NCBI GenBank assembly: GCA_914767715.1
Contig: OU612075.1
Span: forward strand, 5,456,001-5,520,000
DNA length: 64,000 nt
From: Membranipora membranacea
Lineage: Eukaryota; Bryozoa; Gymnolaemata; Cheilostomatida; Membraniporidae
Reading direction: 5' to 3'
Shown: piece after piece, positions 10,992-22,308 of the stretch
How positions within the stretch are numbered: position 1 is the first letter of the stretch
Layout: each line of letters opens with the position of its first letter
Made by a program: the position numbers and the translations under genes
Notes under the pieces: model-generated
What the model was told of the DNA's origin: nothing
The model's input: the letters and a program-made list of their open reading frames with translations, nothing else
The model's database searches: none

Positions 10992-12524
10992 GTTGACTCG
11001 CATTCTGAATACCTTCTGGAGTTGTGCTCTCGATTCTCTAGTTGGAAGAAAGCTGTTCATACTTTAGCCTTAGTACAGAAAGTTATCAAACATAGGCATG
11101 AGATTCTGAGCAAGCAAGCTGTCAATATCTATAGCAAGGTTACTGTTGATGATGTACAGGCCGTATCTAAACGTATAATCCGTGCTGAGCAAGCTAGCTC
11201 GTTCAGTTATGAGATTCAATGCTTACAGTCCGATAAAACAATTCCAAAAACTAGTAGTATGTGGAAGTTGGATTGCTTTTTGGATTCAGATGGTATTATG
11301 AGAGTAGGGGGTAGAATCAAACATGCATTGATACCTGGTGTTGAAAACCATCCAACTGTATTGCCAAAGGAGTCGCATATCTCAAATATCATAGTAGGTC
11401 ACTATCACAACACTTGTGGCCATCAGGGGCGGACAACAACCATGGGAGCGATCAGATCTGCTGGATATTGGATTATTGGTTTACATGGTATTGTATCATC
11501 ACATGTTCATCGATGTGTAACATGCAGGCGTCTGCGTAGACCTACAGAAACTCAGAAAATGGCAGATCTGCCCGCTGACAGGGTTGAAATTGAAGCTCCA
11601 TTTACTTATACAGGATGCGATGTGTTTGGTCCTTTCACTGTAAAAGATCGGCGCACCATAATCAAACGCTATGGGCTTATTTTCACTTGTCTATCAAGTA
11701 GGGCTATACATATTGAAATGCTAGACGATCTCACATCTGATGCGTTCATAAATAGTCTGAGATGCTTTACTGCTCTACGGGGAAATGTAAGACTTCTACG
11801 TTGTGACAATGGAACAAATTTTGTGGGTGCATCTAACGAGCTACGTAAATCTCATACCAACATGATCGGTTGCCCCAAAGTAAAGGAGTTTCTTCTAAAG
11901 AATAGCTGTGAGTTCAGGTTTAACCCACCAGAAAGCAGTCATTTTGGGGGTACTTGGGAACGCATGATACGCTCTGTAAGAAATGTTCTATCAGGTCTGT
12001 CAGGCCAGATCAATGAGAGATTAGATAGCACTTCATTGCGTACCTTGTTTTATGAGTGTATGGCAATAGTCAATAGCAGACCACTAACTACAGTCGACAG
12101 TGATGCGAGACCTTTGTCTCCCAATGATATACTACACATGAAATCAAATATTCTGTTACCTATCCCTGGATCATTTACTGATGACGATGTGTATGCTAGA
12201 AAGCGTTGGGTTAGGGTGCAAGCGCTTGCTGACATTTTCTGGAAGCGTTGGTCTAAAGAATATCTAACAACCCTCCAATGCCGACAAAAGTGGAGTAAGA
12301 TAAACAGGAATCTCGCAATCAATGATGTAGTCATATTAGCCGACCAATGCTCTAGAATAAATTGGTCTCTAGGTTTGGTCACAGAGGTTAGTCAAAGTAA
12401 GGATGGACTAGTCAGACATGCTAGTGTACGGATTTATGATAAATTGTCTGACAAAACATCTCTTCTTGTACGACCCATAACCAAGCTTGTGTTGTTGGTC
12501 GAAACCAGTAGAAGTGCTTGCTAA
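10992..12524 (+). CDS. BEL/Pao integrase part of the polyprotein, after an in-frame stop
   Basis: Same frame as the preceding part, separated from it by a single TGA. Contains the HHCC zinc-binding region (HYHNTCGHQGR near 11403, CVTCRRLRR near 11515), the integrase core with D (TGCDVFGPF), D (RCDNGTNFVG) and E (GGTWERMIRSVR), and the DUF5641-like C-terminal domain (RWSKEYL, VVILADQ) that closes BEL/Pao pol. It would integrate the cDNA. All three catalytic acidic residues are present. A first ATG inside the frame falls well into the domain, so independent translation is unlikely. Either the copy is inactivated by this one stop, or the stop is read through. Confidence 0.92.
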   Translation, partial: VDSHSEYLLELCSRFSSWKKAVHTLALVQKVIKHRHEILSKQAVNIYSKVTVDDVQAVSKRIIRAEQASSFSYEIQCLQSDKTIPKTSSMWKLDCFLDSDGIMRVGGRIKHALIPGVENHPTVLPKESHISNIIVGHYHNTCGHQGRTTTMGAIRSAGYWIIGLHGIVSSHVHRCVTCRRLRRPTETQKMADLPADRVEIEAPFTYTGCDVFGPFTVKDRRTIIKRYGLIFTCLSSRAIHIEMLDDLTSDAFINSLRCFTALRGNVRLLRCDNGTNFVGASNELRKSHTNMIGCPKVKEFLLKNSCEFRFNPPESSHFGGTWERMIRSVRNVLSGLSGQINERLDSTSLRTLFYECMAIVNSRPLTTVDSDARPLSPNDILHMKSNILLPIPGSFTDDDVYARKRWVRVQALADIFWKRWSKEYLTTLQCRQKWSKINRNLAINDVVILADQCSRINWSLGLVTEVSQSKDGLVRHASVRIYDKLSDKTSLLVRPITKLVLLVETSRSAC

Positions 12525-12897
12525 ACCTTCGTCTCATAAGCCTCTGTGTTTCCTATCTTTTTCTACTCATTTATATGTACTTTGTCAATAAAATAAATAA
12601 AAGACGCAAATCTGTTAAACTTTTTCTCTTTACAAAAAAAAAAAATAAATAACTGTAACATAATTCTCTGTCAAAAAGGATCAAGCATTATGCATAGTCT
12701 CATGGTGATGTGTTCAACATTGTGTAAACCTGTTTGTTTCCAACGGAAGGAGTTCTGTCAGTTTGCTGATTGGAGTTGCTTCCCTTTAATCCCTGGGCTG
12801 CTCAGCGGGATCAGTATGCTTTGAGGCCTCAGGTGTTCCTGATTACGGTTCTGACGTAGTGTGGCAATTATTTCCATTAGTGAGGAATCACTGGGTG

Positions 12898-12909
12898 ATT
12901 CGGGGGGAG
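12898..12909 (+). promoter_or_regulatory. Polypurine tract of the BEL element
   Basis: The G-rich run CGGGGGGAG lies directly against the 3' LTR start, where plus-strand DNA synthesis is primed. The preceding 12,525-12,897 is non-coding and holds AATAAAATAAATAAAA and an A-rich run near 12635. Confidence 0.75.
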
Positions 12910-13436
12910 TGTAGCTGCGGTGAGCTTCGTGCACGCCCTCACTGATAGTCTGGGAGCGTGGGCTACGCTTGCTCACCATGCTATGTGTTGCCTTTGTTAT
13001 CTGGCCAATTCAAGCTCCAATTAGTGCACTGTGTGGACATTCTTTTGTTGTGAATTGACAGGATTTTAACTGTAAATCAGTGTCTCACAGACACCCATGG
13101 TGATAGCAGCTCAAACCAATAGTCATCAGGTTTACTGCTATGAACAGGATACTGTTTTCAGATTAAAATAAACAGTTTATTCCAAACTATAACTTTACGC
13201 AGCATATGCCTTACCTAATAGGCCAAAGAGGTATGTTTTGTTTTCATATCCATTTTCTTTTTATTAATTGACACTAACTTTAATTTAATGTATATCTCTT
13301 GCTGCAATTTCTTTTTGATGTAATGATTACCGAACACGACTGCTTATATTACCTGTTCCTTACACCATGAATTTTATTTGCAGTTTTACTAAATAAAGTA
13401 CGATTCTGCCAAAGACAAAGTGTATATGCTGTGACA
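12910..13436 (+). repeat. 3' LTR of the BEL/Pao element
   Basis: 527 bp, same ends as the 5' LTR, one observed base difference, followed by the target duplication GTAGA. Confidence 0.95.
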
Positions 13437-13441
13437 GTAGA

Positions 13442-14429
13442 CTGCAAGTTGATCACAATGAATTTTCAAACTACCAGTGCTTGGGGTAAGATGGGTTTTG
13501 TGGTAATTAAGCCTTATTTTGAAGTTTATCAGGAGTGATAATGTATTTCCCAACAATGGAAGGTACACGCTTCAAGAATTTATATAAAATTCATCATTTT
13601 TTGTCTGTATATATTTGCAGTTGTAAAAGTGTATCTTTTTCATATACTCTCTTTCCAATATCCCTTTTCATATACTATAATCCTTTTGCTTTTGACAAAA
13701 TAAATATGTTATGCAAGTTAAATTAGTTTTATTGGTAAAAATACATCTCTGTAAAAATCACCCGTTGTGCACCAGTTAGAGAACTGAAGGCAATAGGAAT
13801 TTAGCCTTGTGTTTTTGATATTTATTGTCATTATATTAGGCTAAATTCATATTGGCATCATTCAACCCAAGACATTTATACCGAGTGTCTTTTTTTTGCA
13901 GGATGGCGGCAGAGAGTTGTTGTAGAACAGATCGATAAGGCCTCTTCTTGGCAGAGTTCACTTGGCTCGGTACGACCAGCCCTCGTTTTTTTATAGCATG
14001 TGGAACTAGTGAGAGACAAATCTGCCATGTTTTTCGCAACTTTGCTTTGGTGTGTCTGTATATAGGTGTTATATGGGTGTCATGAAAAATTTTCATTTCT
14101 AATTACATAACTTAACAGCTCAGATGAATCATTTTGGTTTTTGGATCGAATCATGACATGGCTGAGGACATAGATTTGATCACTGTAGTATGCCTATTCT
14201 CGATTGACGCACAAACAGGCTTGTAGTTAGTGATGGAACTCTTATTTTTTGACAAGTGGTATGGGGGCAAAAAATATTAAAAAATCTGAATGTAAATAAC
14301 TTATTCATAATTCTGCTCATCTCTCATTCGATTACATGATGCAAGATATGTGGAAGTTTTCTATAAATGCATCAAAGAAATCAAAAGCAAACATATTTAC
14401 ATGCAGGCACAGGATCGTAGGAACATAAT
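13442..14429. other. Stretch without a gene
   Basis: AT-rich; the open frames at 13535-13726 (+) and 13836-14096 (-) have no recognisable motif. Confidence 0.35.
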
Positions 14430-14720
14430 ACTTCAGCTTTAAGAGGTCCTTCTTAATGAACCACGATGGAGCAGACTTCCGCTCCATCGTGGTTGATATT
14501 GCCCATAATGGAAGCTGAAGCGTTGAAGAGGTGTGGGAACGATGAAAACGAAAAGGAATATGTCCTTATTGCAGGCAAGGTTTCTCCTATGGAGGATATT
14601 TGTTCAAGGATATAAAAGGACAATGTGTCAACTCGATAGCATTACAAGTTGTCTGCACAGCCGACAACCTCATATCAAGTTGAAACATATGCCCTAATTG
14701 GCCTGCTTGATGAAAATAAC
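14430..14720 (+). pseudogene. Decayed PIF/Harbinger transposase, copy 2
   Basis: One frame reads GADFRSIVVDIAHNGS, a stop, then SVEEVWER, matching GADYRFIMVDIGQTGS...GGVWER of the copy at 23.2 kb. It is followed by EKEYVLIAGKVSP, matching EEEYVLIADEAFP. The catalytic D of that last block is changed to G and stops interrupt the frame. Only this middle part of the nuclease is left. Confidence 0.6.
14461..14492. repeat. Perfect 12-bp inverted repeat
   Basis: CCACGATGGAGC, an 8-nt loop, then GCTCCATCGTGG. It lies exactly over the conserved GADFRSIVVD part of the Harbinger relic. Confidence 0.9.
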
Positions 14721-15280
14721 AAAGGAGTCACATGAGCACCCAATCAGTCACACTGCTTGCAGATCTACTCTGAGACACGAGACCCTCTGCACCGTAGCGA
14801 CATTAGCCATTAATATGTCAATAGAAGAAAAAAAGACAACTCCATTGAAAACATGACATACGCACTGCTTAACATTGTACTGATAGCTCTAGTTGAGGGC
14901 TTGCGCATGGTTGCAAGTTAAATATTTGTCTGTGGTTAATATTATCTGCTCTTTGAGGTCAGTACATCACACCATATTCTGCCTTAATCTTTACATGCTG
15001 CTACCGAAAATAATAGAGACAATAAGTTTGTCACAAAATGAATGTGTCGTTCATTAAAATCAGATGCCAATCTAAATGCTTATTTATAGTCCGTTCAAGG
15101 GGTCTTAACATTGGTAAAATGCTACTGTTCACTGTTCAACCCAACGTCAAAAAATAAGCTGTTGATACATGATTGTCAATATTCTACCTCCATAGATGTC
15201 AGGTCCTTCTACCCATTTCATTTTGTATGGAATTATCATTCAGATAAGCTTTCGGATCATTTGGATCTGCTGTATGTCGT
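14721..15280. other. Stretch without a gene
   Basis: Only short frames; nothing recognised. Confidence 0.3.
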
Positions 15281-15652
15281 TTGTCGTATTGCACCCCTCT
15301 AGTTCCTGCCCTGAGTGTAACTGTGGCTGATGATAGCTACCATCAACATCAAAACCTTGATACTAAAGACTCCCACAGTGATGTCATTAAAATGAAAAAG
15401 GCCCTGCATGATATCTTGACCCTTCTTGTACACGACTTGAAAATGGAATTCCCAAAGACAATAATATTCACTGGGCATACTCTCATTACCGCAATAACAC
15501 GCTTCCTGACAAGGAATCTTAAAGATGCAATGTACCATGGCACTATTCAAACTCTCTCCAAACTGGTTCAACATAGGATGCCATCATCAAAGAATTACGG
15601 AGGCAAGATAGCAGGTATGTTCGGATTATTCTTCAAAAACAATGCATTGTAA
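15281..15652 (+). CDS. ORF with a faint helicase-like segment
   Basis: A 123-codon open frame, with residues about 40-70 reading ALHDILTLLV...FPKTIIFTG. The P-K-T-I-I-F strand is like the start of the C-terminal helicase domain in RecQ-type proteins (often KTIIFC...). Nothing else of a helicase is visible and no Walker motif lies nearby, so this is at most a fragment, perhaps a transposon relic. The minus strand is also open across part of it. Identity is weak. Confidence 0.25.
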   Translation: MSYCTPLVPALSVTVADDSYHQHQNLDTKDSHSDVIKMKKALHDILTLLVHDLKMEFPKTIIFTGHTLITAITRFLTRNLKDAMYHGTIQTLSKLVQHRMPSSKNYGGKIAGMFGLFFKNNAL

Positions 15653-17121
15653 ATTGACATAGCTACTAGCAAGAGGTGGAGAAATATGCTGATAAGGAGG
15701 ATCTGCAAAATCACTAATTTAGCCTTCATGACACATCACATCATGACACATCTCAATATCTGTTATTATTGCCAGCACAGCATCTGATGTTGGGGTGAAC
15801 TAATCGGTTGCACATGCGCCAAGTGCCCATTGTCGTGATTATCATCTGAAATAATGTTTAATGCCATAGCAGTGGCCCAAGCTTAGAAATGGCTGTGTAT
15901 TTCACCAACAATCTTCCTATCGACCTGAGAGAATGGAACGGTTCAGGCTCGGGATAATTCCAAATTAGGGATTCCCCTCGATCTGTATGTTGCATTTATG
16001 CGAACAGAGATACACCTGTCAGGTGTGTCAAGGATCACGATCAGTAAGTTAATTTTAGAATTCGAAGCCCATAATGCATTCTTGCAAGAAAAAAGCAAAG
16101 TTTGCATATTAGCAAGATTGTCTTTTACATTTTCATCTCTGGTATGATAAGAGAGCAGATGGGGCATGACAATAAAAGCTGTGAAGATCAAATAATTAAA
16201 AAGTTGGTTTGGGTAACCATTTATTAAGGTGATTATGATGTATGTAAATTGTTATTGTCATTTGAAGGAAGACGAAGTAAAATCATTTGCAGATATGAGG
16301 GGGCTCTGAGGAGTACAGATCAAACATCCCACAAAATAATGTCAATATTTAATTCATCTACAATTATATATCAAAACTTCAATAGTCTAATAATAAATCA
16401 TCATACTGGCAGAACTCTAGTCTTTTCTTATTTCTGTTCAGCATTTCCCGATTTCTTTCTTTTGGGGAAAATGTCTCACTGGGGTCGGAATCACGTTGAT
16501 TCCGAGATGGTCACTAATCGGCACCGGCTCCAGTATGTACTCCATCATAAGCACCAGCATCATACTCCTACTTTCACAGTACATCCCTGTCCTAGGGACC
16601 TCGGCGGCGCTTGTCACCGCATCTATATAAAAAAAGGTTCAATATTTTTTTATTACCAGGGCTGCCCATCGGAGTGCTTCGGTCATGACACGAATAATTA
16701 TGCACACCACTCGATACTACCATTGATCGGGTTGCCACCGATATAGGTTCATTGCCAATAACACCCTGCTGGATTCCCCCAGTCCTACTGACGGAACTAC
16801 AAAATACACAACTGATAACCACCAGTTGCTTAGTATGCCATACAGTGGTCACACAAAAAAATCCATAAACAAGAATACTCATGTCAAAAATAATAAAATC
16901 AAAGTACTCAATACAACACCTCACTCGCAGTATTAACATTATAAAATATATATTATTGTTATTTCCAGTCAATAAACTGAAGGCTGAAACCAAGGATTGG
17001 TACACTATCACATCTAATTCTACCGTCAAGCTGTGCGGAAATCTAAAATCATCGATTCCCTTAAATTCCTATTTATGGTACAGACACACTGTAATGATCA
17101 ACCAACAATTGGTGGATTAAA
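15653..17121. other. Stretch without a supported gene
   Basis: Open frames on both strands (for example 16249-16746 + and 16592-17029 -) overlap each other and show no domain or splice logic. Confidence 0.3.
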
Positions 17122-17400
17122 TGACGGATGAGGCGGACGTAGATGAGACAAATGATAACTGTGGATTCACAGCAGAGCATTTAAAAAAATTGAAGCAAGT
17201 AAGGTATTTGTCAGAGAAAACGTTAGCTGCGTTAAGCCATCGGCTAAACACTCCTATAAGATTATAATTTTTGATTAGGCTGATAGTCAAATTCGGAAAG
17301 ACTAACTACCTGTAGGTGCCATTCATTGGGGATTCGCATGTTAGACGACTGAGAGACCAGGCTGGGGTGAACTTCAGCAGAAGTTATCTATCTTAGGTGA
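17122..17400 (+). pseudogene. Transposon-related fragment with an SGNH-like GDSH start
   Basis: An acidic leader (MTDEADVDETNDNCG, 17122 on) is followed, after what may be an intron, by VPFIGDSHVRRLRDQAGVNF near 17316-17380, then stops. GDSxxRRL is the block-I motif of SGNH-hydrolase-like domains, known as passengers in some animal transposons. A block-III-like piece (VVIMMLEGNDL) lies at 27.9 kb. Here only the first block is left. Confidence 0.35.
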
Positions 17401-18019
17401 GGTGCTGCGGGGGAGCCCAACCATCTATTTAGAGGTCCCGGTGAACCAACAACATTATGATGTGATAACCAAGTGATACGATCGAACATTATGGGAGAAG
17501 GGATTGCACCATGCAGTGTCTATGCAAAATTGAGGGGCTATGCTAACCTATATGCTCAATTTGCCTGAGTGGATAGTTTCTTCACTCTTTTGTTCCAATT
17601 ATGAACAGATTAACTGATCTAAATGATCTGATTGCCAGACATTCAGACCAGGATATTGTTGGCTGGATTTGGTCCAAGAAGTTTGATCTATCAACAAGGC
17701 CAACAAAAAATCCTGTAAATACCATGTGTTGCCTGTTCTAGACCTAGTAAACATCCTTTGTGCACTAAAATGCTACCGCTCCCCCAAAAGCTATTATGTT
17801 CCCACAAAAATATTAGTAACTGGTTGGTGTTCAACTGGTTTGAATCAGACAGATGACACCTAAATGATGGATTGATTTGGAATGTGTAGGCCACAATTAC
17901 AGACCTTGGGAGGATAAATCATAATGAGAGTTGCCCCGTTTCATCGAAAAATAAATAAATAGCTTAAGTATATATGTTGTATCTGTATAGCCAAATAACG
18001 TAGATGACTTCTATTTTAG

Positions 18020-18940
18020 GTAAAAAAATCAAGCCCAAATCCATCGAGGAAGAGATGGAGATGTGGAGGGAGATCAGGGAGGAGAGCCGATATGAGAAAT
18101 CGGCTAGGAAGCGCCGACATGCCGTTAGAAAGTTGCTTTTTGCTGTAAGTAATACGATTTCCCTATTTCACCGCTGCTTGAAGTACAGTTCGTGTATGGT
18201 ATGATGCTAGTATATTGTTATTGGCCAGGTATATCAGTTGTCTGGACTTTGAAGTGGTTAATCGCTTGTGCCGATAGATGGCAGAGTTCTTGGCATATAA
18301 GAAGTGAGCTAAGCTATCATAAGCTTGCACCAATATAAGTGGGGCTGGATTGTATGAAGTGCTGTGAATTTCCCTAAAAAAGTATACCCATCATTATTTT
18401 CCAGCTTCTTCAAGGCATCATACCTCTCTGGGTATTGCGTTAAAGTAACTCTATACGCTACTGTCTCCGGCAGGGTCCAGGTGTGGACCTCAAATGAAGA
18501 AAAGACAGTATTGAAGCTGCTAGTGAAGGCAGCAAACAAAGAAGCGGACCTCCCGCGGGACCACGACGAATGTAGGTTAAAACATGAATGTATGACTTGT
18601 TTTCTGTTGAGACTCAGTTGTGCCAATTTTGACTTTACGTGATTGACTTTTATCGATTTCTTCATTCATAGTTTGGTTATGGATATAATGGGGGAGGTAA
18701 CCAATTATTTTGTTCAAGATAGAAATAACATGTAATACTGATGTATTTTGCACCGTAATTGCTCTAAAGTTTATATTACCTGTGAGCTATTGATGTACGG
18801 TGAATGATTGTGGTGATATATATTTTCAGATGAAATGCTTCTGAAGATTAAAGAAGAAGCTGAGGAGGTGGAGGCTAATAGTGGGCTGGATGGTGGTGAG
18901 GCTGAATCTCTATTAGTTGACGATAGCGTAGCAGAAGTGA
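18020..18940 (+). other. Two isolated exon-like open frames, unknown gene
   Basis: 18020-18144 has an acceptor (CTATTTTAG) and a donor (GCT|GTAAGT) and encodes a very charged helix (SIEEEMEMWREIREESRYEK, then SARKRRHAVRK). 18830 on has an acceptor (TATTTTCAG) and a frame rich in E (KIKEEAEEVEAN). Between them, near 18390-18640, an open frame contains VWTSNEEKTVLKLLVKAA. None is recognised. They could be upstream exons of the pogo-like or the DUF7869-like element. Confidence 0.3.
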
Positions 18941-19039
18941 GATATGATATGATATATATAAGAGATATGGAGGTGAATTCCACTTCGCTGGCTGTGATAT
19001 CTACAATGGTGATGAAACAGCGCTTACCACCGACTTCCA

Positions 19040-19960
19040 ATGATCCTTACTCAAAAGAACCTGAAACAGGTTGGTCTTCAAACTTCCGAAGAAAGAGGAA
19101 CATTGGTAACTTTGGTTGGATGCATCAACGCAGAAGGTAGATCAATTCCTTCATTTTTGATCTTTCCTCGTGTTCACTTCAAAGAATTCATGCTGAATGG
19201 TGCTCCTCCAGGATCGAACGGAACTGCACTTGTCAGGCTGGATGGACAAGGAAATATTTCAGTTGTGGCTGGAGCACTTTGTCAAGTCCACCCGATGCTC
19301 GCCTGAAAGCCCAGCCTTGCTCTTGATGGACGACCATATTAGTCACTTGTCCATTTCTGCAGTCATAAACTACAACCACTGGATAGATGTGTGTACGGCC
19401 CCCTCAAAAAATTCTACAGCGATGCACGTGCCAGATGGATGACCGGCCACCCTGGACGTACCACCTCCATTTATGAAATCGGGGATCGCCTTGGAGAATC
19501 ATATCCTAGAGCCTTCACACCAAGCAATATTATGTCTGGTTTCCGGGTTGCTGGAATTCAACCTTTGAGGCCTGATATATTTGGAGACGACTAGTTCATA
19601 CCCTTCATTGGTGACTGACAGGTTTGATCCCACCAATCACCATTAACTAGATCATAATCCACAACCATCGACCTCTCAAGATGGCACAGCCAATGCTTCT
19701 ACTAGGTGAAGTCATTGCAACTGCAAAATCAACCACCCCCCCCCCCCCCCTGTGATGTCAGACCCCATGGAAAAGCGTGTCAGGAAAAAAGTTGAATCCC
19801 TTGTCCTAACAGATACTCCCGTGAAGGAGCAGCTCGAAAAAGAACAGTTAGAGAAGTCCAAGATGCAGCCAAATAAGCGGAAGATGGTGAATGTTGATGA
19901 TTGGTCAGAAAGTGATTGGGAAGCGGAGGAGCTGCTTGCCAAGCAGTGAAGGAAAGTTGA
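19040..19960 (+). pseudogene. Decayed pogo-like (Tc1/mariner superfamily, DDE_1) transposase
   Basis: Blocks in order: SEERGTLVTLVGCINAEGRS, FLIFPRVHF, GAPPGSNGTA; frame change near 19225; SGWMDKEIFQLWLEHF, LLLMDDHISH; a small deletion plus frame change near 19375; QPLDRCVYGPLKKFY; then PSNIMSGFRVAGIQPLRPDIF. These are the standard blocks of JRK/Tigger/pogo DDE domains. The usual PPHxTHxL segment before QPLD is missing. A charged C-terminal part (VKEQLEKEQLEKSK) follows to about 19949. The first catalytic D and the N-terminal DNA-binding domain are not seen. A C run of about 15 (19736-19750) interrupts the region. Confidence 0.75.
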
Positions 19961-20596
19961 CAGCTCTGGAAACGAAGTAGATCTGGATGGCATCAGTGAT
20001 CCCTGTTCAGATGATGACCAAATGAAAATAGAGTTTTATGTTTTTTGTGCAGTATGTTGGCTAAGGCAAAAATGCCATTATGTTGGAGTTGTTAGCGGAA
20101 CTGACAGCTGTGATTCTATGGTGTCATTTTTTAAGACAATAAAATATGTAAGATGAAGAATTATGCATGGAGAAGATCCTGCAGGATGATCCCTTTTCGG
20201 CTTGGTCGCCAGAGATTGTAAGTAGCGCTGTACGAAATTCTTTTTTATTAAAGTGCTTATTCCAGTCAAAATGAGTTATTATTAAACTAACATGCAACAC
20301 GTAACTCAACTTGACCGGTCCTGACAATACTTGTTCATAGTGCGGGGGGGGGGGGGTCCGCAAATCCTTTAAAGACTAGGCTGACCCAATGCTGTGAGTC
20401 TCAGTATAGTCCTAAGTTGGAGCTATATTTGAAAGATAACACTATTGATGGAATATTCAGTACTATAAAGGATTTTGATTTCTGTGGCCAGATTTGAAAT
20501 AGAAGAGGAAACAACTTCATACTATAATACTGCAGCGGTAAAACTTTTGATTTCCATTAAGCAACTTTGTTTATGTTCTGTTATCTCTTGTTGCAG

Positions 20597-22308
20597 ATTG
20601 ATTTTGAGTTCCATTTACTACTTGGAGGACCAGGCACTACTAACTTCTATGAAGAACTCGTGGATAGGTTTTCGGACCTGGTCATGGACGTTACGGAGAA
20701 AAAAGGTATATCATGATTCAAACAAATACATTTATATAAAATTTCATCGCTATCTTCTCAGTCTGTTGGATCAATTCTCACCCAATTGAACAATTTGACA
20801 AGTATTTTTGCTTCTGTGTGCTTATCAAGCTACAGATTGGAATGAGTTTATTCAATACTACTGACAATATGTAAACCATAAGTCAATTCAACTCCATCAG
20901 ATATCCTGGCTATCCCGGTCTTGTCTTGTGCTAACTTGATGTATCCTTGTCATTGAAGCCTGTGATCACTGTTTAACGTATCATTTTTCTCTAGAAGACA
21001 CCATGAAAGACCTGCTGACCACAACTCTGCGAGGCCAGGCAGCAAAGTACCGAGAGACGCTGGTTGTGAAGGTACCACCCGGAACAGTGTGTAACAAGGC
21101 CTATATCACCATGACGATACACAATGGCATCTATTATGTGATGTATCCTACTGGCCAGGTCTTTCCATTCAAGTGGCCGCTCCACAAGTGGATGTTCCTG
21201 GTGAAATCCGTATATGTGTTTGATTCAAATTATGAGACAGCCCATCATGAGGCTATTGGGATATTTTTGAGATACTTTTAAATATTCCCAAAAAGATGCT
21301 GACACCTGTCATAGCACATAAATTAAAGATTCTGAGAGACCGGGCAACGTAAGCTCGAATTGCATTGTATGTCTATTATTGCATTTTTATAGTTCAGGTA
21401 TCTGTTTTATACTATTATTATTATCTTATGCTGTACTCTTTTATTAATCTGCTAAAGTTCCTTGTTATTCCTGTAGCGGTCAGAATAAGAACAACGCCAT
21501 GATGTTCTACCTTGCTTGGCGAGTTATGAAGAAGCTACATGACCAAATAGAGATGAATTTCCTCGTGGCGGGACATACCAAGTTCTCATGTGATGCTCTC
21601 TTTGGTGTTATCAAGAAGAAGTTTCGCTTAACTCACGTCTCTTCTCTACAGGATATAGTGAAGGTCTGATTATTAGCAGAAAAAGTAGATATGGTTTCAG
21701 GCTGTAAAAAATCATTCAATGTTGTCAGCTGCTGTTTTTTATTCTATCAAACGACTACTGTTTACCAGGTTGTTGAGAGGTCATCCCAACCAAACAAGGC
21801 CCAGCTTGTTGGAACACAGGATGGAGAGACTCTGGTCCCTGTATATAACTGGACGGATTTCTTTACTGCCGTTAAGAAGATACCGAAGATACTGGAGAAC
21901 CACCAGTTCACGTTTACCAAGGACAGACCAGGTACATTACAGTAGAAGCAGGGTTATTATATCGGTGATTCGTGTGCTTTGTCCAAGGCTGTAGCTTGAG
22001 GTATCGTCGATGCAGAGAAGAGATGAAACTTCTCTCATTTTAACTGTTAGTTAACCCTGACTATTTGCATAGGTATTGTGGAGATGAGGGCCGACACACA
22101 TACGCGCACGGTTGATCTCAACATCACACAAGACGGCTTCCCCGCACAGATTACGCCTAGTGGCCTGTCTTATGATCAACAGAAGTATCTATTCAATGAG
22201 ATACGAGAGTTCTGCCGTCCAGGGACTGAGGATTTAGTGTGTCCCTCACTTGTTCAGCTAGCAAACAACACAACCAGCACACAAAACAAAAAGAAAAGGG
22301 GACAATAG
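20597..22308 (+). pseudogene. Multi-exon DUF7869-like gene of a transposable element, one frame fault
   Basis: Exons with good splice sites: 20597-20705, about 21000-21348, 21477-21663, 21769-21931, 22073-22308 (stop TAG). The second holds VYVFDSNYETAHHEAIGI; the third GQNKNNAMMFYLAWRVMKKL and FLVAGHTKFSCDALFGVIKK; the last GLSYDQQKYLFNEIREFC. GQNKNN...WR and AGHTKF.D..FG.IKKK are, from memory, hallmarks of DUF7869-type proteins found in many copies in cnidarians and other invertebrates, with an RNase-H-like fold suspected. A frame change is needed at about 21275 in exon 2 (stop after FLRYF, continuing as NIPKKMLTPVIAHKL). The remaining exons are clean, so decay is slight. Upstream exons probably exist (one candidate near 20150-20218). 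Confidence 0.6.

Larger units (their letters stand above)
5491..13441 (+). mobile_element. BEL/Pao LTR retrotransposon, near full length
   Basis: Complete insertion: 5-bp target duplication GTAGA (5491-5495 and 13437-13441), two 527-bp LTRs running TGTAGC...GTGACA, a leader, one long gag-pol frame and a purine tract next to the 3' LTR. I found a single difference between the LTRs on reading them side by side (A versus T in the TTTTAC[A/T]AAATAAAG stretch near the 3' end), so the insertion is recent. One in-frame stop splits pol just before the integrase part. Gag, protease, reverse transcriptase, RNase H and integrase in one frame in this order is typical of BEL/Pao. Confidence 0.95.

Noticed and set aside
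12758-12979. Minus-strand open frame at the 3' LTR junction
   Set aside because: It crosses from BEL non-coding sequence into the LTR; a chance frame.
16249-17029. Long overlapping open frames on both strands
   Set aside because: They are shadows of each other, with no recognisable motif or codon pattern.
18309-18665. 118-codon minus-strand open frame
   Set aside because: No motif; the plus strand has a better exon candidate in the same place.
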